A stretch of DNA of 35,676 bases, taken from positions 1 through 35,676 of the forward strand of contig CAIVGL010000065.1 in the NCBI GenBank assembly GCA_903905505.1, in the 5' to 3' direction. The notes below the pieces were generated by a model that searched no databases, had not been told where the DNA came from, and worked only from the letters and a program-made list of their open reading frames with translations. Shown in pieces: positions 15,147-23,168 of this stretch. Position 1 is the first letter of the stretch. Every line of letters begins with the position of its first letter. Position numbers and translations under genes: made by a program. Origin of the DNA: an uncultured Bacteroidia bacterium. GTDB taxonomy: Bacteria > Bacteroidota > Bacteroidia > Bacteroidales > Prolixibacteraceae.

Positions 15147-18011
15147 ATGGAGAAAATGAAAAAAATTCTATTTGGATCACTTGTGAGTTTCTTGCTGATT
15201 TTAGTGTGTAACAGCAATGTTAGTGCTGCATCCGGAGGTATCGAAGGCCTGGTATTTAACAAGAAAACTGGTGAGACACTTATTGGAGCTACTGTCATTG
15301 TGGAAGGTACTCTAATAGGTGTTGTTACCGATTTCGATGGCCATTTTGTCATTGCAGGAATAAAACCGGGGAAGTATAATTTAGCAGTTTCCTATGTTTC
15401 GTATAATCCGCTTGTCTTTAAAGACGTAGTCGTAGTAGCGGATAAAAAAGTACAGTTAAAAGTCGATTTGGAAGAATCCTCCGTCACAATCGGTGAAGTT
15501 ATGGTAACTGCAACCATAAGAAAAGGCTCTGATGTTTCGGTTATCAGCGCAATTAAATCAGGCTTGACAATTTCAAGTGGTATCTCCAGTCAGCAGATTA
15601 TGCGCTCACAGGATAGGGATGCATCTGAAGTTATAAAAAGGGTGCCTGGGATTTCTATTGTGGACGACCGTTTCGTAATCGTAAGAGGGTTGGGACAAAG
15701 ATACAACAGTGTTTGGCTTAATAATTCTTCAGCGCCAAGTTTGGAATCCGACAGCCGTGCATTTTCATTTGATGCTATTCCCAGCGCAATGATCGAAAAT
15801 ATGATGGTTTTTAAAACTCCTGCTCCCGAACTTCCTGGAGATTTTTCCGGTGGTTTTGTGAAACTAGCTACAAAGGATGTTCCTGATTCAACTCTTTATT
15901 CCTTCTCGATTGGAACGTCTTTTACGCAGGGAACGACCTTGAATGATATTTACAAATATGATGGCGGGAAAACAGATTGGCTAGGTTTAGATGATGGAAC
16001 CAGAAAACTACCCTCGATATTCCCAAAAGATTTACGCGAAGTTGGCGCAAATGACCAGACATTGCTAGGACGTATGCTGAATAAAAACTGGCTTGCAAAA
16101 GCTTCCACAGCTATGCCTGATATGCGCTTTTCTTATTCAATGGCCCATCGTATTAAACTTAGAAAAGTGATTATTGGTGAAGTGACGACTGTCAACTATT
16201 CAAATACAAATAGTACACTCGACGTTGAAAATAATAATTACGGAGTTTATCGTTTTGTGGAGGATAAACCAGGGTATGATTTTGCATTTAAAGATAATAT
16301 TTACGAAAACACCGCTAAGCTTGGAGTAATGCATAACTGGAGTGCTTTTTTGGGCAAAGGAAATAAGATCGAGTTTCGTAATTTATTCAATCACATTGGA
16401 AGTACAAGAACCACCTTTCGTAGGGGTACTGAATATTATAGCAATACCCAAATTAAATCGTATGAGTATGGCTTTATGAGCCGCGATACCTATTTGGGTC
16501 AGCTGTGTGGCACACATTCTTTTAAAGAGAATAAAACTAAGATTGACTGGATTGCAGGATATTCAATGGCGAACCGCGATGAACCTGATTTAAAAAGGTT
16601 AAAGCTGATCATGAATGAAACCATATCCAATCCCAATTATGGTAAGTATTATATGGTGTTTCCTTCGAGTCCACTCACAAGTAGTGCAGGACGAGTTTTT
16701 CAGGACTTGAATGAGAACGTTTATACTGCTGGAGCCAATATTGAAAATACCTTTAAAATATTTGATATCAACCCAATATTGAAGGCTGGTATTTTTGCAG
16801 AAAAAAAAGAACGAACTTTTAATGCCCGCAAATTGGGTTATGTAGTTTCTGATGGTTCAAAATACGACAATAGCATTGGATATCTGCCTATAGGCCAAAT
16901 ATTTAATGATGCAAACATTAATACAACCACAGGGATAAAGCTGGCCGAAGAGACTGGGAAATCAGATTCCTATACCGGAAATAACGATCAGATTGCCGGT
17001 TATGTTGCCTTTCAAATTCCTTTCACCGAAAAATTTTCGGTCTATGCTGGCGTTAGGGGGGAGAAAAATAAACAATGGATCAAAAGCTACGACAGGTTTC
17101 AGCAACCGATCACGGTGATGAATGACACCTTCAATCTCCTTCCTTCAGTGAACGCAATTTACAAATTCAACGATAAGAATTTGTTAAGAATGGCTTATGG
17201 CAAATCGTTGAATCGTCCAGAATTTCGCGAGATTGCCCCTTTCCCATTCTATGATTTTGATAACAATGCTGTCTATTCTGGAAATCCGACTCTGAAAAAT
17301 GCGACAATCCATAACGGCGAGATTCGTTATGAGCATTACCCTTCCGAAAACGAAATTATCTCAGTTGGCTTGTTTTATAAAAAATTCTACAATCCAATTG
17401 AAGTAAAATTTCTGCATACCGGAAGTGGATTGGAATACTCTTATCAAAATGCAGATAAAGCCTTTAACTATGGTATCGAAGCCGAATTGCGAAAAAGACT
17501 TGCTTCAGCAGGCTTATTTGAAAAGATCAATATCGTATTGAACGGCGCCTTTATAAAAAGTGAAATCAGCTTTACAAATAAAGTGACTGAAAGGACCCGT
17601 CCAATGGCAGATCAATCACCATACATTGTAAATGCCGGAATTTTCTATAGCGACCTGGAAAAAAGCAGGCTGATGGTTAATCTCTTATACAATGTGATCG
17701 GCAAGCGGATTAATATCGTTGGTGTTCCTGAGCAAAATGCATGGGAAGATATACCTGATGTTTATGAAATGCCACGACATCTTGTTGATTTTATAATCAG
17801 TAAAAAAATAGGAAAATATGCAGAACTAAAATTAAGCATCAAAGATATGCTTAACCAAAGTATAGTATTCAAACAAAATGTCAAGACCAAGGTTGATATG
17901 AGCCATTATATGGGAGGTGCCTCCGAAATCAAATATTTTGATCGAGATCAAGTACTTCGAAGATTCAAACCAGGAGGCAGCTGTTCGCTTGAACTAGTAT
18001 TTCGCTTTTAA
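15147..18011 (+). CDS. TonB-dependent receptor with carboxypeptidase-like N-domain
   Basis: The product is about 954 residues from this ATG, with a signal peptide (KKILFGSLVSFLLILVC, cut near VSA-ASGG). It has an N-terminal CarboxypepD-regulatory-like domain (GIEGLVFNKKTGETLIGATV, VVTDFDGHFVIAGIKPGKYNL), a plug domain (QIMRSQDRDASEVIKRVPGI, IVRGLGQRYNSVWLNN, PGDFSGGFVKLAT) and a 22-strand-type outer-membrane barrel ending in an aromatic residue (ELVFRF). It would import an unknown substrate with TonB energy. It is not a clear SusC: no SusD follows, but a beta-helix lipoprotein does. An upstream in-frame ATG at 15072 lacks a sensible signal peptide, and 15156 is a near alternative start. It lies inside the sucD-end repeat. 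Confidence 0.92.
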   Translation: MEKMKKILFGSLVSFLLILVCNSNVSAASGGIEGLVFNKKTGETLIGATVIVEGTLIGVVTDFDGHFVIAGIKPGKYNLAVSYVSYNPLVFKDVVVVADKKVQLKVDLEESSVTIGEVMVTATIRKGSDVSVISAIKSGLTISSGISSQQIMRSQDRDASEVIKRVPGISIVDDRFVIVRGLGQRYNSVWLNNSSAPSLESDSRAFSFDAIPSAMIENMMVFKTPAPELPGDFSGGFVKLATKDVPDSTLYSFSIGTSFTQGTTLNDIYKYDGGKTDWLGLDDGTRKLPSIFPKDLREVGANDQTLLGRMLNKNWLAKASTAMPDMRFSYSMAHRIKLRKVIIGEVTTVNYSNTNSTLDVENNNYGVYRFVEDKPGYDFAFKDNIYENTAKLGVMHNWSAFLGKGNKIEFRNLFNHIGSTRTTFRRGTEYYSNTQIKSYEYGFMSRDTYLGQLCGTHSFKENKTKIDWIAGYSMANRDEPDLKRLKLIMNETISNPNYGKYYMVFPSSPLTSSAGRVFQDLNENVYTAGANIENTFKIFDINPILKAGIFAEKKERTFNARKLGYVVSDGSKYDNSIGYLPIGQIFNDANINTTTGIKLAEETGKSDSYTGNNDQIAGYVAFQIPFTEKFSVYAGVRGEKNKQWIKSYDRFQQPITVMNDTFNLLPSVNAIYKFNDKNLLRMAYGKSLNRPEFREIAPFPFYDFDNNAVYSGNPTLKNATIHNGEIRYEHYPSENEIISVGLFYKKFYNPIEVKFLHTGSGLEYSYQNADKAFNYGIEAELRKRLASAGLFEKINIVLNGAFIKSEISFTNKVTERTRPMADQSPYIVNAGIFYSDLEKSRLMVNLLYNVIGKRINIVGVPEQNAWEDIPDVYEMPRHLVDFIISKKIGKYAELKLSIKDMLNQSIVFKQNVKTKVDMSHYMGGASEIKYFDRDQVLRRFKPGGSCSLELVFRF

Positions 18012-18109
18012 AAAAATCTAACTGTCAATTAATTTGAATCTTAAACCTGAAATTATATTAAAAACAGCATATGATTATTTCCTCAATTATTTACAAAAAA
18101 TTAAATTCT

Positions 18110-19666
18110 ATGAAACGTACTTTTTTAAATGGATTATTCATCGCGACATTTCTTTTAGCCGGAATTTCTTCCTGCAAAAAAGAACCTGTGATCATCAAAT
18201 CTTCAGGTGTAACGCTTGATCAGTCAACAACTATTGTAAGAATTGGCACTCCGCTTAAACTTACTGCTTCGATTGCTCCTTTCGATGCAACAGATAAAAC
18301 ATTGACATGGACAACATTGAATGCCGCAGTTGCAACTGTTGCAGCAGACGGAACTGTTTCAGGTGTTGCGACCGGAACAACAGACATTACTGTTACAACC
18401 ACAGATGGCCTTTTTACTGGCAAATGTGTCGTAACTGTTTTCCCTGCTGCCGGAGCAACAGTTACATTGGCTGGAAATATTACTGCCAATATAACTTTAA
18501 AATCGGATATTAATTATATCCTTGATGGTTGGGTCTATGTAAAATCTCCCGCCATTATCACAATTGAACCGGGAACTGTTATCAAAGGTAAAGTGGATAC
18601 AAGGGCATCTTTGATAATTGAAAGAGGTGCCAAGATTATGGCTGAAGGCACAGCTGCAAAACCAATCGTTTTCACATCAGCTAAAGCTGCTGGTTCGCGT
18701 CTTCCAGGTGACTGGGGTGGCCTAATACTTTGCGGGAATGCAATAATCAATGTTGCAGGTGGTGAAGCTGAAATCGAAGGTGGTGTAGGAGCGAAATATG
18801 GTGGCACCAACAACAGTGATAATTCAGGTGTGTTGAAATACATCAGAATTGAATTTGCCGGTTATGCATTCGCTACAGATAAAGAGATCAACGGCTTAAC
18901 AATGGGTGGTGTTGGAAGCGGAACCACAATTGATTATATTCAGGTTTCTTATTCAAATGACGACTCTTACGAATGGTTTGGCGGAACGGTTAATGCGAAG
19001 CACTTAATTGCCTTCTGTGGTCTTGATGATGAGTTTGATTCTGACTATGGTTTCAGCGGATTTGTACAGTATATCGTTGGTTTACGTGACCCGCTGGTCG
19101 CCGACATTTCAAAATCAAATGGTTTTGAATCAGATAATGACGGAACAGGATCATCAAATACTCCAACAACAAATCCACGATTTGCTAATGTTAGTCTATT
19201 CGGACCTCTTGCAACTTCTACAACTACGATTAACCCATTGTTTCAGGCTTCGATGCACATTAGAAGAAAGTCAAATCTTGAAGTTTATAATTCAGTATTT
19301 GCAGGTTGGCCAGTAGGCTTAAAAATGGATGATTCCAAAGGGACTGCAGGTGCAGGTGCACAGGTTAAAGGCTGTATTCTCTCTGGGATGGCGGCTCCTT
19401 TCGGAACAGCTGCAGGAGAAAAAACATTCTTTGAAGATGCTACCAGAATAAACAGAACTATTGTTGCAAATGCTGATCTGATGATTGCAGCAGCATTTAA
19501 CTTAGCAGCCCCTAATTTCATTCCACAGTCAGGTTCACCTTTGTTGACCGGTGCTGCTACCGGACTTCCTACAGGACTAGATGCTACTGACTATGTTGGA
19601 GCGTTCAAGACTACAGACTGGACGGCTGGATGGGCTAACTGGACACCTAAAACTACGGTGTATTAA
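18110..19666 (+). CDS. Surface lipoprotein: Ig-like (Big2) plus beta-helix domain
   Basis: The 518-residue product starts at the ATG giving MKRTFLNGLFIATFLLAG and the lipobox ISSC (Cys22). Residues about 30-115 form a bacterial Ig-like Big2 domain (LTWTTLNAAVATVAADGTVS, GVATGTTDITVTT). The rest resembles a right-handed beta-helix: ITIEPGTVIKG, LIIERGAKIMAEGTAAKPIV and GDWGGLILCGNAIIN, then acidic loops such as GLDDEFDSDYGF and FESDNDG that could bind calcium. It starts 98 bp after the TonB receptor and ends at a strong terminator, so the two are probably one operon, with the lipoprotein as surface partner. The ligand is unknown. Confidence 0.82.
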   Translation: MKRTFLNGLFIATFLLAGISSCKKEPVIIKSSGVTLDQSTTIVRIGTPLKLTASIAPFDATDKTLTWTTLNAAVATVAADGTVSGVATGTTDITVTTTDGLFTGKCVVTVFPAAGATVTLAGNITANITLKSDINYILDGWVYVKSPAIITIEPGTVIKGKVDTRASLIIERGAKIMAEGTAAKPIVFTSAKAAGSRLPGDWGGLILCGNAIINVAGGEAEIEGGVGAKYGGTNNSDNSGVLKYIRIEFAGYAFATDKEINGLTMGGVGSGTTIDYIQVSYSNDDSYEWFGGTVNAKHLIAFCGLDDEFDSDYGFSGFVQYIVGLRDPLVADISKSNGFESDNDGTGSSNTPTTNPRFANVSLFGPLATSTTTINPLFQASMHIRRKSNLEVYNSVFAGWPVGLKMDDSKGTAGAGAQVKGCILSGMAAPFGTAAGEKTFFEDATRINRTIVANADLMIAAAFNLAAPNFIPQSGSPLLTGAATGLPTGLDATDYVGAFKTTDWTAGWANWTPKTTVY

Positions 19667-19690
19667 ATTCTAAAAAAAATAACTATTGAT

Positions 19691-19720
19691 AGGCTGTTCC
19701 TTCGGGGGCAGCCTTTTTTT
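19691..19720 (+). terminator. Terminator of the receptor-lipoprotein operon
   Basis: AGGCTGTTCC and GGGGCAGCCT pair (with two G-U pairs) around a TTCG tetraloop, followed by eight T. It lies 25 bp after the lipoprotein stop. Confidence 0.92.
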
Positions 19721-19943
19721 TATAAAAAAATGAGTGTCTGGATACTTCCGGTTTATAGTTGTATTCGCAGTCTTTAAAGCAATAAGAAATTAAGTTCTGA
19801 TACAACAAGAAGGGATTCGTCGTCTTCTTTATTTTTATTGACGACTGGGTCTGAAAAATATTCTTCCGTATATCTAGTTTTAAAATCAGTTGAGCTAACC
19901 TCTCTCAGAACTTAATGTGGGATGCTTAATTCCTCATGTTACA
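19721..19943. other. Right junction of the receptor cassette, no gene
   Basis: No supported reading frame was found between the operon terminator and the repeated sucD end. The segment contains a 12-bp inverted repeat (19789-19800 and 19905-19916) with an internal 6-bp hairpin, listed separately. Confidence 0.5.
19789..19916. repeat. 12-bp inverted repeat bounding 104 bp, with inner hairpin
   Basis: ATTAAGTTCTGA at 19789-19800 is the exact reverse complement of TCAGAACTTAAT at 19905-19916. Between them GTCGTC (19819-19824) pairs with GACGAC (19840-19845). It has the size and shape of a small MITE-like element or a structured regulatory segment; only one copy is visible here. Confidence 0.5.
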
Positions 19944-19982
19944 AACAACAAACCCGGCCAATTAGCCGGGTTTGTTGTTTGT
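19941..19982. terminator. Bidirectional terminator after sucD, right copy
   Basis: An 18-bp perfect stem (ACAAACAACAAACCCGGC with its complement) closes on the 6-base loop CAATTA. T-rich sequence follows on both strands. It lies 18 bp after the sucD stop. Confidence 0.85.
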
Positions 19983-20536
19983 AAAAATACGTGAGATACG
20001 TTATAAGTTGAGTAATTTCTTTAGCATTCCTGGAATTTCCGAAGGTTGTTTAGCCACCTGAACGCCTACACTTTCGAAAGCGGCAATCTTTTCAGCTGCT
20101 GTTCCTGTTCCACTTGAGATGATCGCACCAGCGTGGCCCATCCGTTTGCCCGGAGGCGCTGTCTGACCAGCGATAAAGCTAACTACTGGCTTGGTAACAT
20201 GCTTGCGGATATATTCTGCAGCACGCTCTTCAGCGTCGCCACCAATCTCACCCATCAAAACAATTGCATGGGTGTCTGGATCATCTTGAAACATCTGAAG
20301 AAGCTCTTCGTAATAGAGTCCAGCAACTGGATCGCCACCGATACCAACACAAGTGCTCTGACCTAAGCCGCTGCTTGTTAATTGGTAAACCATTTCATAA
20401 GTCAAGGTTCCACTTCGGCTCATTAATCCGATATTGCCTTTCTTAAAGATGCTCACTGGTAGGATACCCACCAAGGCTTCCCCTGGAGACATCAACCCTG
20501 GACAGTTCGCTCCAATAAGCTTGGTGCCATTCTTTT
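19944..20536. repeat. Direct repeat of the sucD 3' end, right copy
   Basis: This is the intact partner of 14281-14873: same orientation, offset 5663, about 93% identity. It includes the terminator and the last ~180 codons of the functional sucD. Confidence 0.92.
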
Positions 20537-20873
20537 TAAGATAAGGAGTGATACGAACCATGTCAAGGGTTGGAACACCTTCAGAGATGATGATCACAAG
20601 AGCAACACCCGCTTCGGAGGCTTCTAATGCAGCATCAGCAGCATAGGCAGCAGGAACGAAAATAATGGAAGTATTAGCTCCAGTCTTTTTTACGGCATCG
20701 GCAACGGTATTGAATACCGGAACACCATGCACCTCTTGACCACCTTTACCAGGAGAAACGCCACCTACAACATTGGTGCCGTAATCGATCATTTTTTGAG
20801 TATGAAAACCACCATCCCGACCAGTGATCCCTTGGACAAGTAATTTTGTATTTTTATTAACTAAAATGCTCAT
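20001..20873 (-). CDS. sucD: Succinate-CoA ligase alpha subunit
   Basis: This full-length 290-residue SucD, with SucC, converts succinyl-CoA and NDP to succinate, CoA and NTP in the TCA cycle. The N-terminal CoA-binding domain has [22 protein letters not shown] and [23 protein letters not shown] is the central motif, and the active-site phosphohistidine lies in [20 protein letters not shown]. It is 35 bp downstream of sucC and ends at a long hairpin. It is the only complete sucD in the window; its last ~180 codons also exist as a diverged fragment near 14.3-14.9 kb, so its 3' half may have been replaced by recombination. Confidence 0.98.
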   Translation of the reverse strand: MSILVNKNTKLLVQGITGRDGGFHTQKMIDYGTNVVGGVSPGKGGQEVHGVPVFNTVADAVKKTGANTSIIFVPAAYAADAALEASEAGVALVIIISEGVPTLDMVRITPYLKKNGTKLIGANCPGLMSPGEALVGILPVSIFKKGNIGLMSRSGTLTYEMVYQLTSSGLGQSTCVGIGGDPVAGLYYEELLQMFQDDPDTHAIVLMGEIGGDAEERAAEYIRKHVTKPVVSFIAGQTAPPGKRMGHAGAIISSGTGTAAEKIAAFESVGVQVAKQPSEIPGMLKKLLNL

Positions 20874-20908
20874 GATAGTTCTAATTAAATTTTCTTAAAT
20901 ATTAACGC

Positions 20909-22036
20909 TTAGGCTAGACTGATAGCCATTTGAGCTGCTTCGCTCATGGTTTCAACGATTGGAAGGTTGGCATTTTTCAAAATCTCAAGTCCTTCTTTTG
21001 AATTGGTTCCTGACAGACGGATCACAATTGGGATTTTAACTTTGATCTGCTCTAAAGCGGAGATTAATCCTTTTGCAACGTCATCGCAACGTGTGATTCC
21101 ACCAAAAATATTGATCATCACAACCTTGACATTTTTGTCTGAAAGAATAAGATTCATCGCATCAACAACTTTCTGAGGGTTTGAGCTTCCGCCAATATCT
21201 AAGAAGTTGGCTGGTTCACCACCATAAAGTTTAATCATATCCATGGTTGCCATCGCAAGTCCAGCACCATTTACCATGCATCCAATGTTTCCATCTAACC
21301 GAATATAGGATAGTCCTTTATCTTTTGCATAAAGCTCTTTAATCTCATCTTCATCAGGCTCATTAAGAGCTAGAATTTCTGGTTGACGGAATAACGCATT
21401 GTCGTCAAAAGTCATCTTGCCATCTAACGCAAGTAGATTTCCGTCTGAAGTAATGACCAATGGATTGATCTCCACTAAAGAGGCATCGGTATCCAAAAAT
21501 ACTTGATAGAGTTTTTGAAACATCACAACAGCCTGGTTCGCTAACTTACTATCATCGAATAAGGCGTAAGCAATCTTACGAGCGACAAATGGAGTGATCC
21601 CAAGATCGGGATCAATCGCGAATTTCAAAATTGCATCTGGATTGTCTTTTGCAACTTCTTCAATCTCGACACCGCCTTCACGACTAGCCATAAAAACGAC
21701 CGATTTTGTGTTTCGGTCGATGGTCAGTCCAGCATAAATCTCATTCACAAATGAGACTCCTTGCGCGACTAATACCTTCTCAACAATAAAACCTTTGATG
21801 TCCATTCCAAGGATCGCTTCAGCTGCAGCAGTTGCATCGGCTAATGTTCGGGCAAGCTTAACACCTCCCGCTTTTCCTCGGCCACCTGTTAAAACTTGAG
21901 CTTTAACGACACATGGATAACCTAGTTTTTCTGCTGCTGCTTTTACCTCTGCAACAGTATAACATAGTACCTCCTTGGTAACAGGAATCTCATAGCGTGC
22001 TAAAATCTCTTTAGCCTGGTATTCGTGAATTTTCAT
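20909..22036 (-). CDS. sucC: Succinate-CoA ligase (ADP-forming) beta subunit
   Basis: The 375-residue beta subunit has an ATP-grasp domain (MKIHEYQAKEILARYEIPV at the start, then VVKAQVLTGGRGKAGGVK for nucleotide binding) and the metal/substrate region VEINPLVITSDGNLLALDGK. The C-terminal ligase domain contains GNIGCMVNGAGLAMATMD, FLDIGG and NIFGGITRCD. Length is slightly below the ~388 of the E. coli protein, with no domain missing. It is first in a sucCD operon that faces yitT across about 220 bp. An imperfect direct repeat in that gap may be a control site. Confidence 0.98.
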   Translation of the reverse strand: MKIHEYQAKEILARYEIPVTKEVLCYTVAEVKAAAEKLGYPCVVKAQVLTGGRGKAGGVKLARTLADATAAAEAILGMDIKGFIVEKVLVAQGVSFVNEIYAGLTIDRNTKSVVFMASREGGVEIEEVAKDNPDAILKFAIDPDLGITPFVARKIAYALFDDSKLANQAVVMFQKLYQVFLDTDASLVEINPLVITSDGNLLALDGKMTFDDNALFRQPEILALNEPDEDEIKELYAKDKGLSYIRLDGNIGCMVNGAGLAMATMDMIKLYGGEPANFLDIGGSSNPQKVVDAMNLILSDKNVKVVMINIFGGITRCDDVAKGLISALEQIKVKIPIVIRLSGTNSKEGLEILKNANLPIVETMSEAAQMAISLA

Positions 22037-22095
22037 TTCGAGATTAATTTATAGTATACGATTCTGATTTATTTGTAGTTAAATGCCTGATAGTC

Positions 22096-22150
22096 AGCGT
22101 AAATTGAATACAGACGTTAATTCATCAAAAATAGCGTTAAATTGAATACC
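22096..22150. repeat. Imperfect direct repeat between sucC and yitT
   Basis: AGCGTAAATTGAATAC (22096-22111) recurs as AGCGTTAAATTGAATAC (22133-22149), 37 bp apart start to start. Just after it lies the palindrome ATTTTAAAAT (22151-22160). Position in a divergent promoter region makes a regulator site possible. Confidence 0.4.
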
Positions 22151-22259
22151 ATTTTAAAATAATCGAACAAAATGATAAATAATCTGAAATCGTTTTAAAT
22201 TACCTGAAAATCAATTATATATAGGTATTTTTTGTTCTTTTGTAAAAAGATATTGAGGT

Positions 22260-23117
22260 ATGATTTCAAGATATTTTATCCAAATCCGTTCTTATACGGT
22301 TATGGTGATCGGTTTAGCGCTCTATGCCTTTGGAGTAACGGCGTTTTTGATCCCTCTAAAAATTGCTGCCGGAGGAGTTACTGGAATCTCTATGCTAGTC
22401 TATTATGCCACTGGTTTTGGTACGGGGTACACCTATTTTATTATCAACATTTTTTTAGTTTTAATCGCGATCAAGGTATTAGGTGCAAATTTTGGTGTGA
22501 AGACCATTTTTAGCATGACCATCATTGCCATCTTTCTAAATATTATGCAACGCTATGTTGACGAGCCCATCTTAAAAGATATGTTTCTCTCCTCCGTGCT
22601 TAGTGGGATCCTTGGTGGAATTGGCATTGGGCTAATCTTTAATGAAGGGGGAAGCACCGGCGGGACTGATATTATTGCCATGATTATCAATAAATATCGA
22701 AATATCAGTCCAGGCCGAATCATCATGTACTGCGATGTATTGATCATTGCCTCTTCCTATTTGGTGCTGCAATCGGTTGAAAAATTGGTCTATGGCTATG
22801 TTGCCATGTGGGTGGTGGCCTACTCAATTGATGCCTTTCTAACAGGAGCTCAACAATCGGTTCAGCTATTTATTATATCGTCTGAATATGAAGCTATTGC
22901 AAATAGCATAAACCACGAATCGCGACGAGGGCTGACCATGTTTGATGCTACGGGGTGGTATACTCAAAAGGGGGTTAAGGTGATTATGACCGTGGTACGG
23001 AAAAGAGAGTCCCCAGATATTTTTCGCAAAATTAAAGCGCTTGATCCCAATGCGTTTATCTCACTCAACTCGGTTATGGGTGTTTATGGAAAGGGTTTCG
23101 ACCAACTAAAATACTAA
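22260..23117 (+). CDS. YitT family membrane protein
   Basis: The 285-residue product has five or six hydrophobic segments in the first ~190 residues (YTVMVIGLALYAFGVTAFLI, then AGGVTGISMLVYYATGFGTG and NEGGSTGGTDIIAMIIN, the repeated glycine motifs of the YitT_membrane family). A C-terminal cytosolic DUF2179 domain follows (FIISSEYEAIANSINHESRR, then GVKVIMTVVRKRESPDIFRK). The function of the family is not settled; some members are linked to transport or spore coats. The gene starts soon after AT-rich DNA divergent from sucC and precedes an M23 peptidase by 51 bp, perhaps sharing its transcript. Confidence 0.9.
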   Translation: MISRYFIQIRSYTVMVIGLALYAFGVTAFLIPLKIAAGGVTGISMLVYYATGFGTGYTYFIINIFLVLIAIKVLGANFGVKTIFSMTIIAIFLNIMQRYVDEPILKDMFLSSVLSGILGGIGIGLIFNEGGSTGGTDIIAMIINKYRNISPGRIIMYCDVLIIASSYLVLQSVEKLVYGYVAMWVVAYSIDAFLTGAQQSVQLFIISSEYEAIANSINHESRRGLTMFDATGWYTQKGVKVIMTVVRKRESPDIFRKIKALDPNAFISLNSVMGVYGKGFDQLKY

Positions 23118-23168
23118 GGATTTAGCTTAAATAACTAATTTAGCCGTTCGAAATTAGAATTGTTATTT

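Noticed and set aside
15147-19666. SusC/SusD polysaccharide utilisation locus
   Set aside because: The second gene has no SusD (TPR-helical) features and no CAZyme is next to it; the GH92 gene is about 9.5 kb away beyond unrelated genes.
23160-23168. TTG start for the M23 peptidase
   Set aside because: An ATG at 23169, nine bases later in the same frame, precedes the basic residues and membrane anchor directly and is the more natural start.
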